64,000 nt of DNA, from contig NW_025401107.1 in the NCBI RefSeq assembly GCF_011075055.1, forward strand, positions 124,001-188,000. The letters are read 5' to 3'. The DNA comes from Mangifera indica (Eukaryota > Streptophyta > Magnoliopsida > Sapindales > Anacardiaceae). Made by a program: the position numbers and the translations under genes. Positions within the stretch are counted from its first letter, which is position 1. Each line of letters begins with the position of its first letter. This document shows, piece by piece, positions 31,754 to 44,123 of the stretch. The notes below the pieces were generated by a model, which worked only from the letters and a program-made list of their open reading frames with translations, was not told where the DNA came from and did not search any database.

Positions 31754-33043
31754 ATGAAGAGATCCAATACACAAGCCTTTTTCCAAGACCCACATCATCA
31801 AACTTATGACCTTTTTCTACCCGTTCAATCTGATTTTCGAAAACCAAAATTTGATTGTGCTGCTTTTACAACCCGACTGAACCAACTGCTATGGATGGAA
31901 GATTTCTCAGTGGCTGAAGAAGATGCTCTCTTCAATGCTGCTGCCGACTTTCTGAATAAGGTTAATTTGCGTTTCAAGAATCATCAGGCTTTCTATGATT
32001 CTTTTTTGAATGCTTTAAGCGGAAACCAAATGGGCGATGAACTTTACGCTAAAATAGCTACAGTTTTGGGGGATCATCCAGATTTGATGGATGAGTTTCG
32101 CAGAAATTGTGAAATATTTAGCGTAAATAAGGGGCAGGAAGAGGAAAAAAACCCTGCTTCTAATAATTCCAATAAAGGCTCTGGGGTTGATTCTGTTCTC
32201 AAGAAAGGGCTTAGTTTGTTTGCAAACATCAAGAATAAGTTAAATGATTCAGATGAATACATGAATTTCTTGAGGAAGTTCCATGAATACAATACTGGAA
32301 GGATTGGAATTAAAGACTTGTTTCATTCACTTGATGAGTATCCTTGCATCATGGAACAATTTGGGGAGTTTTTAATTCAATGTGGTAACCAAGAAGATAT
32401 ATCAGAGAAGGCTGATCGTAGAAGGTTGAAGATTGAAATTAATAAGGTTAGTTCTAAGAGACTGAAGAAAGAGCATAAAAGGGTGAAGACTGAAAAGGGG
32501 AAAGAAGACAAGGAGAAGCATGAAGATTGGCATAAACCACTTAGAGATTTGGATTTTTCCGACTGTGAACAGGCTACTTTTAGCTACTGGCATTTGCCTA
32601 AAAACTTTATTGTTCCTAATTCTAGTGGCAGATCGGAGTTGGATGCTCAAGTGCTGAATGATGAGTGGATTTCTAGGGATCCAGGGAAAAAGAACTACAG
32701 AATCAGGCACCATAATGAGTATGAAAAAGCCCTCAACAAATGTGAAGATGATCGATTCGAGGCAGATGTTTTGTTGGATCGATTGAAGTCCACCATTAAC
32801 AGAATTGAGGATTTATTGAAGGGTGACACCTTTGATATTAAACACGACTTGAGCACCTTACAACAGACTTGTGTAAAGAAGTTTTGTGTAGGCATAGACT
32901 TGGGCGAGAAAAATTCTAAGGTTGTGCTCAATTCTATACTTAATCGCCTGAAATTGCAATTGGAAGAGACTGAAAAAGAATACAGTCGTTGCAATAGGAT
33001 CTGGGTGGGTGTCTATGCAGAATATATTCCAAGACTGCATTAG
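31754..33043 (+). CDS. shortened, intronless SIN3-like co-repressor protein
   Basis: 429-residue open frame. Two paired amphipathic helix (PAH) domains are visible: residues about 64-122 (DFLNKVNLRFKNHQAFYDSF ... FRRNCEIF) and about 153-213 (LFANIKNKLNDSDEYMNFLR ... FGEFLIQCG). A basic patch (KRLKKEHKRVK, about 235-245) may be a nuclear signal. From about 265 the start of the SIN3 histone-deacetylase-interaction domain follows: LDFSDCEQATFSYWHLPKNF, LNDEWIS, YRIRHHNEYEKALNKCEDDR. Family members use PAH domains to bind transcription factors and this domain to hold histone deacetylases. Plant SIN3-like (SNL) proteins are usually over 1,000 residues; this one stops inside that domain (WVGVYAEYIPRLH), so it lacks the C-terminal half. 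It has no introns, unlike typical SNL genes, suggesting a retrocopy or a specialised short paralogue. The frame is clean, so it may be expressed, perhaps as a competitor of full SIN3. Confidence 0.85.
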   Translation: MKRSNTQAFFQDPHHQTYDLFLPVQSDFRKPKFDCAAFTTRLNQLLWMEDFSVAEEDALFNAAADFLNKVNLRFKNHQAFYDSFLNALSGNQMGDELYAKIATVLGDHPDLMDEFRRNCEIFSVNKGQEEEKNPASNNSNKGSGVDSVLKKGLSLFANIKNKLNDSDEYMNFLRKFHEYNTGRIGIKDLFHSLDEYPCIMEQFGEFLIQCGNQEDISEKADRRRLKIEINKVSSKRLKKEHKRVKTEKGKEDKEKHEDWHKPLRDLDFSDCEQATFSYWHLPKNFIVPNSSGRSELDAQVLNDEWISRDPGKKNYRIRHHNEYEKALNKCEDDRFEADVLLDRLKSTINRIEDLLKGDTFDIKHDLSTLQQTCVKKFCVGIDLGEKNSKVVLNSILNRLKLQLEETEKEYSRCNRIWVGVYAEYIPRLH

Positions 33044-34900
33044 GATTTGTACTTTTCCTTTTTCGTTTGAGGCAATCTACCGGTTCCTCTTATATATGCA
33101 AAATTTAGTGATGAACAATTGTTTTAGTTTATTCTATTCATTAAGTGTAAACATGTGTAGATGGGTTATAGTTTTTCATAATAATATAAACTGGTTTTAG
33201 GTTGTTGCTTAATTCTTCCATGGGCTCACAACATTGATCATTCCTATGTTTGCCGATATCTATATGGTTAGCTGTAGATCTTATACATAGTAATATTCTC
33301 TTAAATTTCTTTATTATACGCTATGCTAGGCATGTAAAATCTGTGGATGGTGAAATTCTTTAATTAAAAATACTACCATGCTAAGCAAGAGAGAATTTAA
33401 CACAAAAAGAGAAGGAAAACAAGAAAGAAAACACAACCGTTTACAGTTTACAAGTGAATGTGTGCAGCATACTCTAATTTTTACATTCTAGGTTATGCCT
33501 AGCCGATGGGCCTTTTGAGCTGTGTCACAAGCTAGGCCTTTAGATGCATGGGCCCAGATTATACTGTTCATGCCATTAAAAGAAAAACTTAAACAAATTT
33601 TTATACAGTATTCATAAATTGGGTAATCAAAATTTTCAATTTGATTAATTGGTAAAATCAAGTCGATTATTAAAAAGTTTTTATGTAAAATTTTGTTCGA
33701 TGTTGGTTAGAAATTTTATTCAAACCAAAAATTTGATTTAGCTCACACATTCCGTTAACTGGTTGGGCCACATGGTTTTGCACACCCCCATCCATATAAC
33801 CATCTGAATAAAGGTTGACTAAATTACCTTATAGATAAAGATAATTTCTTATCATTATCACAGAATCTCATGCGGCATAAAAAAATAATTTTTCTTCTCC
33901 AACCTAGTGGTTAATAGCCACACGCTTTAACCCACTGAACTATGCCAACTTGTTTTTAATAACGAACGAATGAGAGATATAATTCCCGCTATATTGACCA
34001 AAATCCAACTATTTTGGTGTTGGTGCTATTGCAGAATGAGAATTTTCAACTATTTATTCGTCATACTTCACCATTTCGTCATTGTTCATCACAATATTTC
34101 TTTGTTCATTCGGTGTTTACTCGTGTTTGAAATGTCTTTTAGTTTGAAAAATGAGAAGGAATGTCAGTTTTTATTATAGTTAGTAAAAACGCAAATAATT
34201 CATATTCTTGTTTAATTTGCATATTAAACATAGCATTATGAATTTTTAAACTCACAATATATTAAACGTATATTTTACACTTTTTTCGTATTAAATATGT
34301 ATTAAACAACCTTTTTATTCGTTTTCCCTTTCTTTGAATTTTGAAAGAAATCTTAATTGACTTTATTTTGATATACAAGTCTAAAGTACAAAAGTGTCCC
34401 TCTAATTTTCAATTAATTATCGTAATGCCGACAAAAAAACCAATTTTTTAAAATTCCTAATCTCTTCAATCACCGTAACAGGTTTATATTCATAACAACA
34501 ATAAAAAATTTTCCACATAATTTTTTTACTCTGTATCAATGGTTTTCTTTTTATTAGGCTCAACTTTTCATCTTTATTATTCTTTGAAATGGTAAACTTT
34601 CATTGTTTTTTTCTTTGCTTATTTGTAATTATGTCATGTTTGTAATTTCTTTAATGTTTGATATATGGATTGATTTGAGGTACGAATCTTTCATTAATCT
34701 TGTTGCATATTCACTTAATAGTATAGTGGTTGAATATGATATATTATATTATATTAGTTTTAATAGTCAATTAAATACTTTATATATGAATTGTTATATT
34801 GATTTTAACCAAAAGATCCAAGAAAAGTACTAAAAGTCTTATTATTATTGTCGTATTTATGAAAACGTATTATTGACTATGTGTTGTATTAAACTTAAAA
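33044..34900. other. intergenic downstream of SIN3-like gene
   Basis: No gene recognised. The region is AT-rich with short open frames (33970-34179, 34603-34833) lacking domains. No copy of this 3' flank was noticed near 62 kb. Confidence 0.4.
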
Positions 34901-34911
34901 ATCTAATGTTA

Positions 34912-35405
34912 AATTCAAATATAACATATACGGATGACGTTATACTTACCTGAACTATAAAAAGAAAGTGATAACAGGGAATTCTGATGGGGTGATCCAT
35001 CATCACCAACATCCTGTAACAATATTAACATTTTATATTGGTTAATCAAAGTATTTAACAAAGATTACAATATATATAGTCGACGATATATGTATCTCTA
35101 TGTCGAAAGATATGTCAATATAGGATCTCCTCTCGATGTGACCTCATCAACCCTGGGGCACTATCATAATGTCGACACTAATGAGTTAACAAGGAATCGA
35201 AAATTGAATACTGAATTTAGATATAACATATACAGATAACATTATACTTACCTGAACTATTAAAGAAGGTGTTAATGGGGAAACCTCATGCAATGATCTC
35301 TCATCATCAACATCCAAAGTCAATATAAGATCTTCCTTCAATGGTCCCTCATAAAAAAACCGATGTTGTAACAATATCAACAATCATGAGTTAACAGATA
35401 ATCAA
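34912..35405 (-). repeat. duplicated exon-intron segments of the DUF1985 pseudogene
   Basis: Two segments, about 34912-35058 and 35210-35405, are similar: each has 'atataacatatac.gat.a', a splice donor read on the minus strand as CAG|GTAAGTATAA, and an exon encoding an acidic D-V-G/D-D-E/D-G/R-S-hxx segment. They are probably tandemly duplicated exons of the gene upstream on the minus strand. Confidence 0.6.
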
Positions 35406-35459
35406 AGTATTTCTGAAATATCATCTCCAATATACTCTAACAGTTTAATACTTGCCTTG

Positions 35460-37110
35460 ATTGTAGGTGGAGATGTGAATGTGGGACCTCCTCGATGGTT
35501 TGTCATTATTGTCATGAGGAGATTATAACAACATATACAATTATTGTAAAATTTACATGTTTGCATATTTAATTAACATTTGTATCATTAACTTTTTTAC
35601 CTGCATGATGGTATCTGTGTGGAGATGAGACCGTGTGTCCTCCATATGAGTCATCTTATCCAAGATAAGATTGCCTTATCAAGCCAATGCAACATCAAAG
35701 TAACGTATGGAGAAATGATGTCTAGTGATGTATGGATCGTCTAAAGTGAGCTCAATGGCAAGGGATATAACAAGAGGCTTTGGTGATATGCACTCAACGA
35801 TAGGGGTCATAATAAGGGCATCGATAGGAGTGGGCTAGATGACAATAGGCTGAACAAAAGCCTTGATATAAGTTAGAGCAATGACCAAAGAAGCAAGATT
35901 AGGAGGAATAGAGGATGCTTCTCTTGATAAGAATGTTGATAAAGAACACTGTCCATCTGACAGTCCCATGTATCGAATGATGTCGTCAAACTAGTTTGTC
36001 ACTTTCTCAACTGGAGTTAAAACTAACGAGAAATTAACATCATCTTGCAAATTTTGTTTAAGTAAACTTTGTTATACCAGGTTTATATTTTAATTAATAA
36101 CAAATTATTACTTACTGCATCTCCGGTGAAGATAGTTGGGATAACATCCCATCCTGAAATGTCTTTTGTGTGCCACTTCAACATGTGTGCAAATCCTAAA
36201 ACTGGCATGATATCCACCCATTTTTGTAGTGTGTCCAATGTCTTGTATATCCAAAACTATAATTTCAACTTAAATCTATTACTCTAAAAAATTACAATCG
36301 TATTAAATCGTTTATATTTTAATCACAATTTTTTTTTAAATTAATAAATGATACAATTACCTAGAAAGTTAACGAGAACCACATGATACTATATTGTTTC
36401 ATAAGGTTTTCCTTCTTCTTTATAAGGTTGGAATCCGTACAAATTTGGGAGATATTGTTATAGATCAATCAATACATCATTTACCACACTTGTACTCCCT
36501 ATGGGTCTGTATTGAATCCATCAAGATAATCAGCCAATCATAACATCTTTTGGGGGGGTTGCTTTCCTCAAGTAACTTGCTAATAACCCTGTGTGAAGAT
36601 AATACAATAGGGCAAACTTTATTGCATTAGTGTCGTCCTCCCTCTAAGGCCTCTGTTGAAAAACACGACTTAGATCAACATATACAACTGACTTATACCT
36701 ATGGAAATATGTATGTTGGATCCGATCTATGGCCTTCGATGAAGTATACATGTCAATATCCAATATTCGATTGAATCAAAGACCTGTCATAATGGTGAAC
36801 TCGTATGGGCTAAACCTAACATTAACCTCATTAACTCTAAACTATAACTCATCACGTGAGTTTGCCCTATTTACCTCTCTTAGGATGAAAGAATGTACCA
36901 ACACTCCATTGAATCGACTATCCTTAAGGTCAAGGAAGTGCCCAAAACAGGTAAGTTGAAACATTTTTAATTGGCTTTCTGTCAATATTTTTTTAATCAT
37001 GTCTCCCACATCTCTACACCTACATGTAATAACTTGAGTTTTGAAGTGGTTTTCGATAAGAAATCTTATTTCACCATTTCCATAATCCCTTTTTTCTTTT
37101 TTGAGTGCTT
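35460..37110 (-). pseudogene. DUF1985-type gene, broken (transposon-associated)
   Basis: The minus strand encodes RFLIENHFKTQVITCRCRDV, DMIKKILTESQLKMFQLTCFG, HFLDLKDSRFNGVLVHSFIL, REV, FRVNEVNVRFSPYEFTIMTG, and later FALLYYLHTGLL (about 37110-36361). The 'QLxMFxxTCFGHFLDL...LVHxxxLREV...ELxFxVNxxxxRFSxxEFxxxTGL' string is the DUF1985 domain, found in plant proteins linked to Ulp1-protease-carrying MULE-like elements. A GT donor near 36361 and an acceptor at 36257 frame exon 2 (36256-36116, FWIYKTLDTLQKWVDIMPVL..., donor GTAAGT). Exon 3 lies about 36075-35604. Stops (after DEL, TGL, QRP) and one frameshift in exon 1 break it. No Ulp1 protease domain was seen. A possible first exon MDEK with donor GTTAGT is at 37833-37822. 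Confidence 0.65.
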
Positions 37111-37119
37111 TTGTAAAAA

Positions 37120-38639
37120 AAATTAAATTGCAATTATATCAGTTTTATATTAAAAATAAGTTAATTGTTAACATAGATGCAATATTCAGAAAAAAAGACC
37201 TCAAATTCGAATTCTACACATAAAAAAAACCCTAAAATGAAAAAAATTCAATTTGCCCCTTCATATGAAAAATATCATAAAACACCTATAATTTAAAATT
37301 TTCATTCTGCCCCAACCCCCAACAAGCGAATTTGTGTGGTGGGAAAACTTTAAAAACCACAATTTGCCCCTACCACGTGAATCCATATGTCAACCTATTT
37401 TGCAAATTTGCACTTTTGCCCTACCACACAATACATTGTTTAAAAACTCATACTTTCGCCCCCAAACATACGAACTTGTGTGGTTTATAATGTCTGAAAA
37501 ATGCACAAAACCTCCTTGTCTCTAAGAAATCTTAATTTGTGTGGTGAACAAAAACTTTATGTGGTGACTGTTGATTTCGTTGGTGAGATTTCACCTCCCA
37601 AAGTTCGTTTTTCATATCCCATTTCATCAACAATCAACTCTACATCTAATCTAACACAAAAGCCCTAAGAAAATTAAGTCAAAACACTAACAAGTCAAAC
37701 AATTTCATCAAATGTTTCAAATTGAAATCCTAAGTCTAAACACCTAAATACCGCATCCAACTGGTTAAAGTTTACACTAAAATGGATAAAAACATGACAA
37801 GGATTGTTTTTTACTAACCTTTTCATCCATTTTGGTGGTCGAAAAAGTCACCAAAATTTTATTATGAGATGGAGAGATTTGAAAATAAAATTAAAAATAA
37901 AAAAGATTTGAATTGGTTTATATAGAAAAAATAAAAAAAATTAAAAAACAAATAAAGCTAGACTTCTGCAAGCTTTTGCTATTTGTTTTTTAAAATTTTT
38001 AAAGAGTATTAGACCGACCCATGGGTCGAACCCATGGTGCTACTGTATCAGGCCGGACCCTTTGAGGCCTAGAGCAATTGACATGTTTATTCACAAGTCA
38101 TTAATAATTGAGTTTTTGAGGGTGGTTAGAAGATATTAGTAGATTTGGTAGTTCATATCATCGGATTGTATTCTTATTATATTAATTAAAGTTTTGGATA
38201 ACAAATTTTTAACTCTAACTTAACCCAAATTAAGATTGTGTCAAAAAATTTCAACTCTAACTCAAACCTTTAATGTTTGGGTTTCAAATTAACCTAAAAT
38301 TTTTTATTAATTTCACTCTCTTAAGTGTTTTTAGAATCAAATCATCTAAAAATTATATGTTATGATCTTTAGAATATGTCAATAATCTTACAAACTAAAT
38401 TACATTCTAATTATCCAATAATAAAATAAATTTTTAAATAAAAATCAAGAATAATATAAATAATTACAAGTATATAAAAATATAACTCTATGTAATTTAT
38501 AAATATTTTAATTGTTGTTAATATTGTCTTTAAATAATTTTATAATTTATTCATAACAAATTTAGCTAAAGTAACATTTCTCTAAATATTTAAATTAGTT
38601 TGAGTTAGTACGAGTTACTTTTGTACCAACCTTAATACT
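37120..38639. other. intergenic, low-complexity, nothing firm
   Basis: AT-rich with repeated 'tttgtgtggt'-type words (37320-37560), probably part of the promoter or terminal region of the DUF1985 element. No gene recognised. Confidence 0.35.
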
Positions 38640-39470
38640 ATCTGATTTGTATAGGGAGAGAAAGCTATACAAAATTCTTTTTATCACAGCAAACTTGATG
38701 GCAGGATTATCAGCAAAAAAAATTAAGCAAAGGCAGAGGACGTCGCATAGGTACAGCTGGGCTACCAACACTCCATGGACTGTACAGCAAGCAAGGAGGC
38801 ATTCCGGCTACCTAAGACAGCACCAAGAGCTGGGAAAGTTACAGAAAAATCACTGAGAGCACTGACCAGCAAGCAGGTTCTGGGCAACACAGCTTGAGTC
38901 TGGGAATTTTCCTTTAACTTGTCCTGCAAGGAGAATGACTGCATATTATTTTTCAGAGCATCCTGGGACAATGTTCTTGTACATGAGACTGCAGGAACCA
39001 GCAAAAAAGTTCCAGGAGGCAGTCTTGCAGCAGATCCAGTAGCAGCTCCTATAAATGACACCGCAGGAACAGCAGAAACAGGCCAGGAACAGAAAATTTT
39101 CCGGGTAGAAAAGAAGCAGCAGCTGGCTGGGGCAGACTGCGGGAACTTATCTCATAAATTCACTGAAGCATAAGGACAATCGCAATAACTGCAGCAGATG
39201 GGAAGCTGGGAAAGATTTCCGGGAGAAGAAAACTGCAGTGAAGCCAGAAGCAGATATCCCATCAAGTGGAAGTGTTGCCAGGAGGAGCAAGTTCTGGTTT
39301 GAGAAAAGTATCCTCCAAATGCCTGAGGAAGACCAGAAAAGGCGCACTCATTTCCCAGCCAGCCAATGCAGACTAAATTTCCAGCAACCACAAGACCAGT
39401 TTTGCAAATTCTTTGAAAATATTAGTAATTGCAAACTCTTGCACAATTTTCATTTTTTCTTAGCCAGCCA
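38640..39470. other. GC-richer island of unknown origin
   Basis: About 830 bp rich in 'cag', 'gcagg' and 'ggaac' words, clearly less AT-rich than both flanks. Several open frames of 66-99 codons occur on both strands (for example 38762-39061 minus), but none shows a domain or conserved motif. It could be the untranslated leader or LTR of an unrecognised retroelement. Confidence 0.5.
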
Positions 39471-39733
39471 CAAATGACACGACAATGGCTTTCTACTCAT
39501 ATTTTTCTAGCAAGATCACACAACATTGGCATAATTGCTCCTTCCTTGGGCCATATATCACATAACAATTGCTCACTCGTTAGATATTCTTGTCACAGAT
39601 CACACAACCACTCGCCTACATGCTTATATGTTTTCCTATACTCCACACAGTCTATGACTTCATTATCAATAATCAATTTCATGGCTTGAACATATATTTC
39701 ATGTCAGTTCACATTCTTATAGTATTTACTTAA

Positions 39734-39918
39734 CATATGTCTTAGTTCACACACCATAAGGCTCTTATGTATACATATGCTTTAGTTCACACAACTTAAG
39801 GCTTTTGTACAATCATACTTCTTAGTTCACATAGTTTAAGGCTTTTATTTTTATTTATGTCTTAGTTCACACAATTTAAGACTTCTATTCTTACTTATGT
39901 TTTAATTCACACAACTTA
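39734..39918 (+). repeat. 40-bp tandem repeat, 4.6 copies
   Basis: Units start at 39734, 39774, 39814, 39854 and 39894, an exact 40-bp period. The core is 'cttagttcacacaa.ttaag' followed by 'gcttttat'. The copies differ by several substitutions but no length changes. Confidence 0.9.
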
Positions 39919-40574
39919 TTTTTTAATCCCTAAGAAATTAGGATAATATTATTTTATTTTTATATTTTGAAGCTTACTGGACAAGTAAATTTTAAACTCT
40001 AGCCCACTAGAGTTTCATAATATTGATAGAACTTTGGTTTCATGAATTCCAAGTCTCCTTTATTTATGCAACTCTCTCTTACTCTTATCTTCACTCCATT
40101 TTAGGACTTATCATTCCTGAATTTATAATCTTTAGGACTTATTGTTCTTGAAAGTTCCCTAAAGATAGACTTGTGAATGTTGATAGGATATGTAAATTAT
40201 TTGACACTATATTTATAGAGTCAATAAGTTGAAGATTGTTAAAATGCTAATGTTCTTGTGTGTTCCAATTTTGTTGTGCAGAAGAGGCATTCAGTTCAAG
40301 TATGCTTCATATTAGTAAGATATCAAAAAAGTATTAGCTAGGGTATGCATAGTCGGTACCATAAAATCAGATTGAGTTTATAAAAAATTATGGTTTGTTT
40401 TATAAAATGGTTTGGTTTGGGTTAATAAATTTTAGAAAAATGTTTTATGATTTGGGTTGCAGTTTGCACAATTTCCAAAGTAACCAAATCATAAACTGTA
40501 TTTTTTTAGAATATATATAGTCCAAATGATTATTCCCACCTAAGGTTTGATGAAATGACATATTCTCTGTTAGG
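39919..40574. other. intergenic, possible LTR remnant
   Basis: No gene. On the minus strand a TATA-like 'gcataaataaagg' (about 40062) inside LTR-like sequence suggests an old solo LTR, but no ends or target duplication could be set. Confidence 0.3.
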
Positions 40575-43500
40575 TTAGTGCCTAGAACTAATCCCCATGT
40601 TGATAGAAATTCATTAATAAAGATCATATTTATAATTTCATATGGCTTTCTTTGTTTGTTATAACATATTAATTTATGTTTAGATAAATGTCCTAAGTAT
40701 AGTTGAATCGTGACGATGGGATCAGTGCTCAACACTTAATCATGAGAATCATATGTGTATATTAAATGACTATTTTTAAAATGTTTGTTACTCTGATATT
40801 ACTTTGACCAAGGGCTGAAAAAGGGGAAAGAAATAAGGCTAAGGCCAAACTAAATTCTGAGTCAAAATCAATATGTTAGAATACATTACACTCTCATAAG
40901 GGTGCAGTTGGCAAAAGTAAGTGAATTTGCTTTCGATGAGATGAGCCTGGCCACAGGAGCAAACGCTACAAAACCTTACCAAATAACAAAATAAGGAAGA
41001 CCAAGTTTTCAACCTCAGATTTGATTGAGAATAGAACCTTTTCTTGAAATCTCATGTTATTTAACATAGGATTTAAAATTCTCTCATTTGACTGATGTGT
41101 ATGAACCAAGGCATAGTGGATGCTCACAAGAGAAGAGATGGACCTACAAATTGGAATGTGGCATGTGCACACCACATTAGCTGTAGGATCTATGTATTTA
41201 TTCTAGCCTATAGACAAGATGAAAAAAAATAAAAACTAGTTGTAATATTTATCATAAATAAAATTTTTACGAGATTTATAACTATGATTGTTTTAAGAAT
41301 TCTCAATCATATAAATTAATTTTGATTGGACCAATAACTTGACGCACCAAGGACTTAGTCATGGCTAGTATTTTGAGTTACTCGATTTTTATCGAGTAAT
41401 GAATACCAGTTATGTTTGTAAAGACAAAGATGATTGTGTCGATCTCTTACTAGCCTTATTAAGAGCTTTACTAAACTATTTAACAACGTCATGTTACATC
41501 AAAAGGCATAACAGACCAAGTCATAACTAGAATTTTGATTCATTCAATTGTTTTTTTTGAATGATGGGTACTAGTTATGTCTTCTAGACAAAGGCAACTA
41601 AGTCAAACTCTCACCATCCTTAGTGGGACCATTATTCAATTGTTAAATTTTGTCCAAACAATAAGAATTAACAATTAGTGCTGAACATAACAAATCTTGA
41701 GTATCATCTAATTTATTGAAAATTTTAATGAATATGATTTGTAGATCTTTGGAAATACAACTATGAATACCTTGAAGAGATTTAAGGAATTCAAGAATGA
41801 AATAAAGAATTTGTTAACATGTGTATTTAGTCACTTGGGTTAATACATAAAATAAATTGTCCAATTTACTACTTAAGGTTTACTGGTAGTTTAATACTTG
41901 CTAAATATCTTAAGACAATACCTTAAAGATTGTAACCCATATTTATGTCTATGAGTATAACGCATTTTATGTGTGTTGTACGCATTGGATTGAAGTCCAA
42001 TGACTTATTTAATAATGTAGTGACATTAATGTTAGATAATTAACTTGAGTTAGTTGAAAACCATGCATTAAACAGACTAACTTGTGTGATAGTTTGAAGG
42101 AAACTTAAGAATATTATCCTTCTAGTATTGAATGGGTTTAAAATCTGTCTTGGAAAATTCTTTTAAACGTCATTCTCTAAAAGATCAAATGGAAGGATAA
42201 CAGAACTCAATCCAGTTCTAGCTCACAAGAAAGATAGACATAAAATATATGATGTACCATCGAAAGATGGTTAGACATCATAATAGAGGTTACTCATTTC
42301 TAAAAGGAAATGGGTAATTAGCCTATGTATATAGAATAATATAAGAATGACAAGATTTGTTATAAAAATTAAAATTCTCATAACTCTTAAATGCATTGGT
42401 CATTTATGATATTAAAATCTGAGACCTATGAGTGATGTTAAAATCTAGATGTGCTCAAGTTGTCGTATACCATTGAAAGTTTAACAATTAATTATCAAGA
42501 GAAACTCTAGTGGACAAAACCTAACATAGTTGTGACCAAATGACAACTAAAGGTATTAACCTTTAATAGGAACTAGTGGAGTATACAAGTTGATGAGTTT
42601 TATTTAAGAACTTATGTGAATGTCAAATTCTAAAATATTCATACAAATGAAAACATAAAATCTCTTGGTTTTACTTAGATGAATATGATATTTGCATATG
42701 AAAGCAAGTGAGAGTACAATGATAATTCTGATATTGTATATCTACATAACGGTATATGTATAAAAACTAATTGTCATATTTACAGTTGGCATAAGAATTA
42801 GGTAACCTAGTTTCCTTTGTACAAAGAGCATAAACTAAGTAGTTTATATCCTCACCTGATCTATTGTTGCAGATCATATAGACTACTAAGTTCATGTTTG
42901 AGTGTTTATGATAGAAGAAGGCTAAAAGGATTTAGCAAATAAGAATTTGAAAGGATTCTTTTTTGTCATGATAACACATGCCTTTCTTGGATTATGTCTC
43001 ATTGAACACATAAATTGAGAGATAAACATGACTAGATTTCTATTAGCGCTAACTCATAGAACGATCATGAATATCATGATATACACTCAAAGTTGATATT
43101 TCAATTTTAGGAATTTCAACTGCATCCAAAGAAGAATCATTGGATGACACACTAGAAAATATCTTTGAATTCTTGAAAAAGAATATGGATAATTCCTGAT
43201 ATCTTGAAGAATGATGTCACTGAATGAGGAATAATGACATAAGACAAATTAGGTTGAAAAACATTGAATATTAGTTTAGAGGATATACATATATTAAATA
43301 AATTCTTTAAAAGCCAAATATGAGACATTTAAAATGCAAGACCTTAAACAATATATTGGATCGTAAACTTTGACTTTTTGCATCATTGATTTGATACTAA
43401 TAGTACCAAACAAATGTTTTATAAAGTCATGGTCTTACCAAATGGTCTAATTGCATACTCTGACAACTTAACCTTGTCAATAATGATTGAAAAAAAAGAA

Positions 43501-43890
43501 ATGTTAGTTAACCTTTGAAAACTGAATGAATAAATTGTATCAAAAAAATATTTTGTTACAATAAATGCAATAATGGGCACGTACGATCATCGAATGTTGT
43601 TAGCATGGATAATTGGCCCTAGTGTAAGTGGAGGATTATTGTGGTTGGTGCTAGAAAACTAATCCCCATAGCAATAGAAGTTCAATAATAAAGGTTATAT
43701 TTGTAATTTCTTATAACTTTTTTTGTCTATTATAACATATTAATATATGCTCAAACAAATGTCCTAAGAATAATTAAACCATGATGAGGGGATCAGTGCT
43801 CGACAACTGATCATAAGAACCCTCTATGCACTTTAGGTGGTTGTTTTTCAAATGTCCATAACTTTGATATTACCATGACCAAAGGCACGG
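40575..43890 (+). mobile_element. decayed LTR retroelement bounded by direct repeats
   Basis: A segment of about 240 bp at 40575-40815 is repeated directly at 43645-43890: 'actaatccccat', 'gttataacatattaat', 'aatgtcctaag' and 'gggatcagtgctc' occur in the same order. The second copy is preceded by a purine-rich tract (AGTGGAGGATTATTGTGG) like a copia polypurine tract. The interior shows only hints of copia coding, for example WHKN near 42785 and a possible gag start ATGAATACC near 41764. It also has an internal duplication, 41341-41450 against 41500-41620. Confidence 0.55.
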
Positions 43891-44123
43891 GTAATAGTGA
43901 CAAATTTATTATAGTGTTGAATGACCTTATCGAAAGATGATGATAGTTTTCATATGTCAAAGTTGTTTATTGATAACTTGGTGCAACACATGGGTGCACG
44001 TTGTAGACATGTTCAACAGACTGAACCGCCAAAAGGATTCCATATGGATGGTTGCTCTAGCTTTTATGGAAAACATCATTTTAATGAATAGAGGTACATA
44101 TGATCCTTAGACTTAAGGCTACC

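Noticed and set aside
32074..33040. Minus-strand frames of 60-103 codons under the SIN3-like gene
   Set aside because: Antisense shadows of the clear PAH-domain coding frame.
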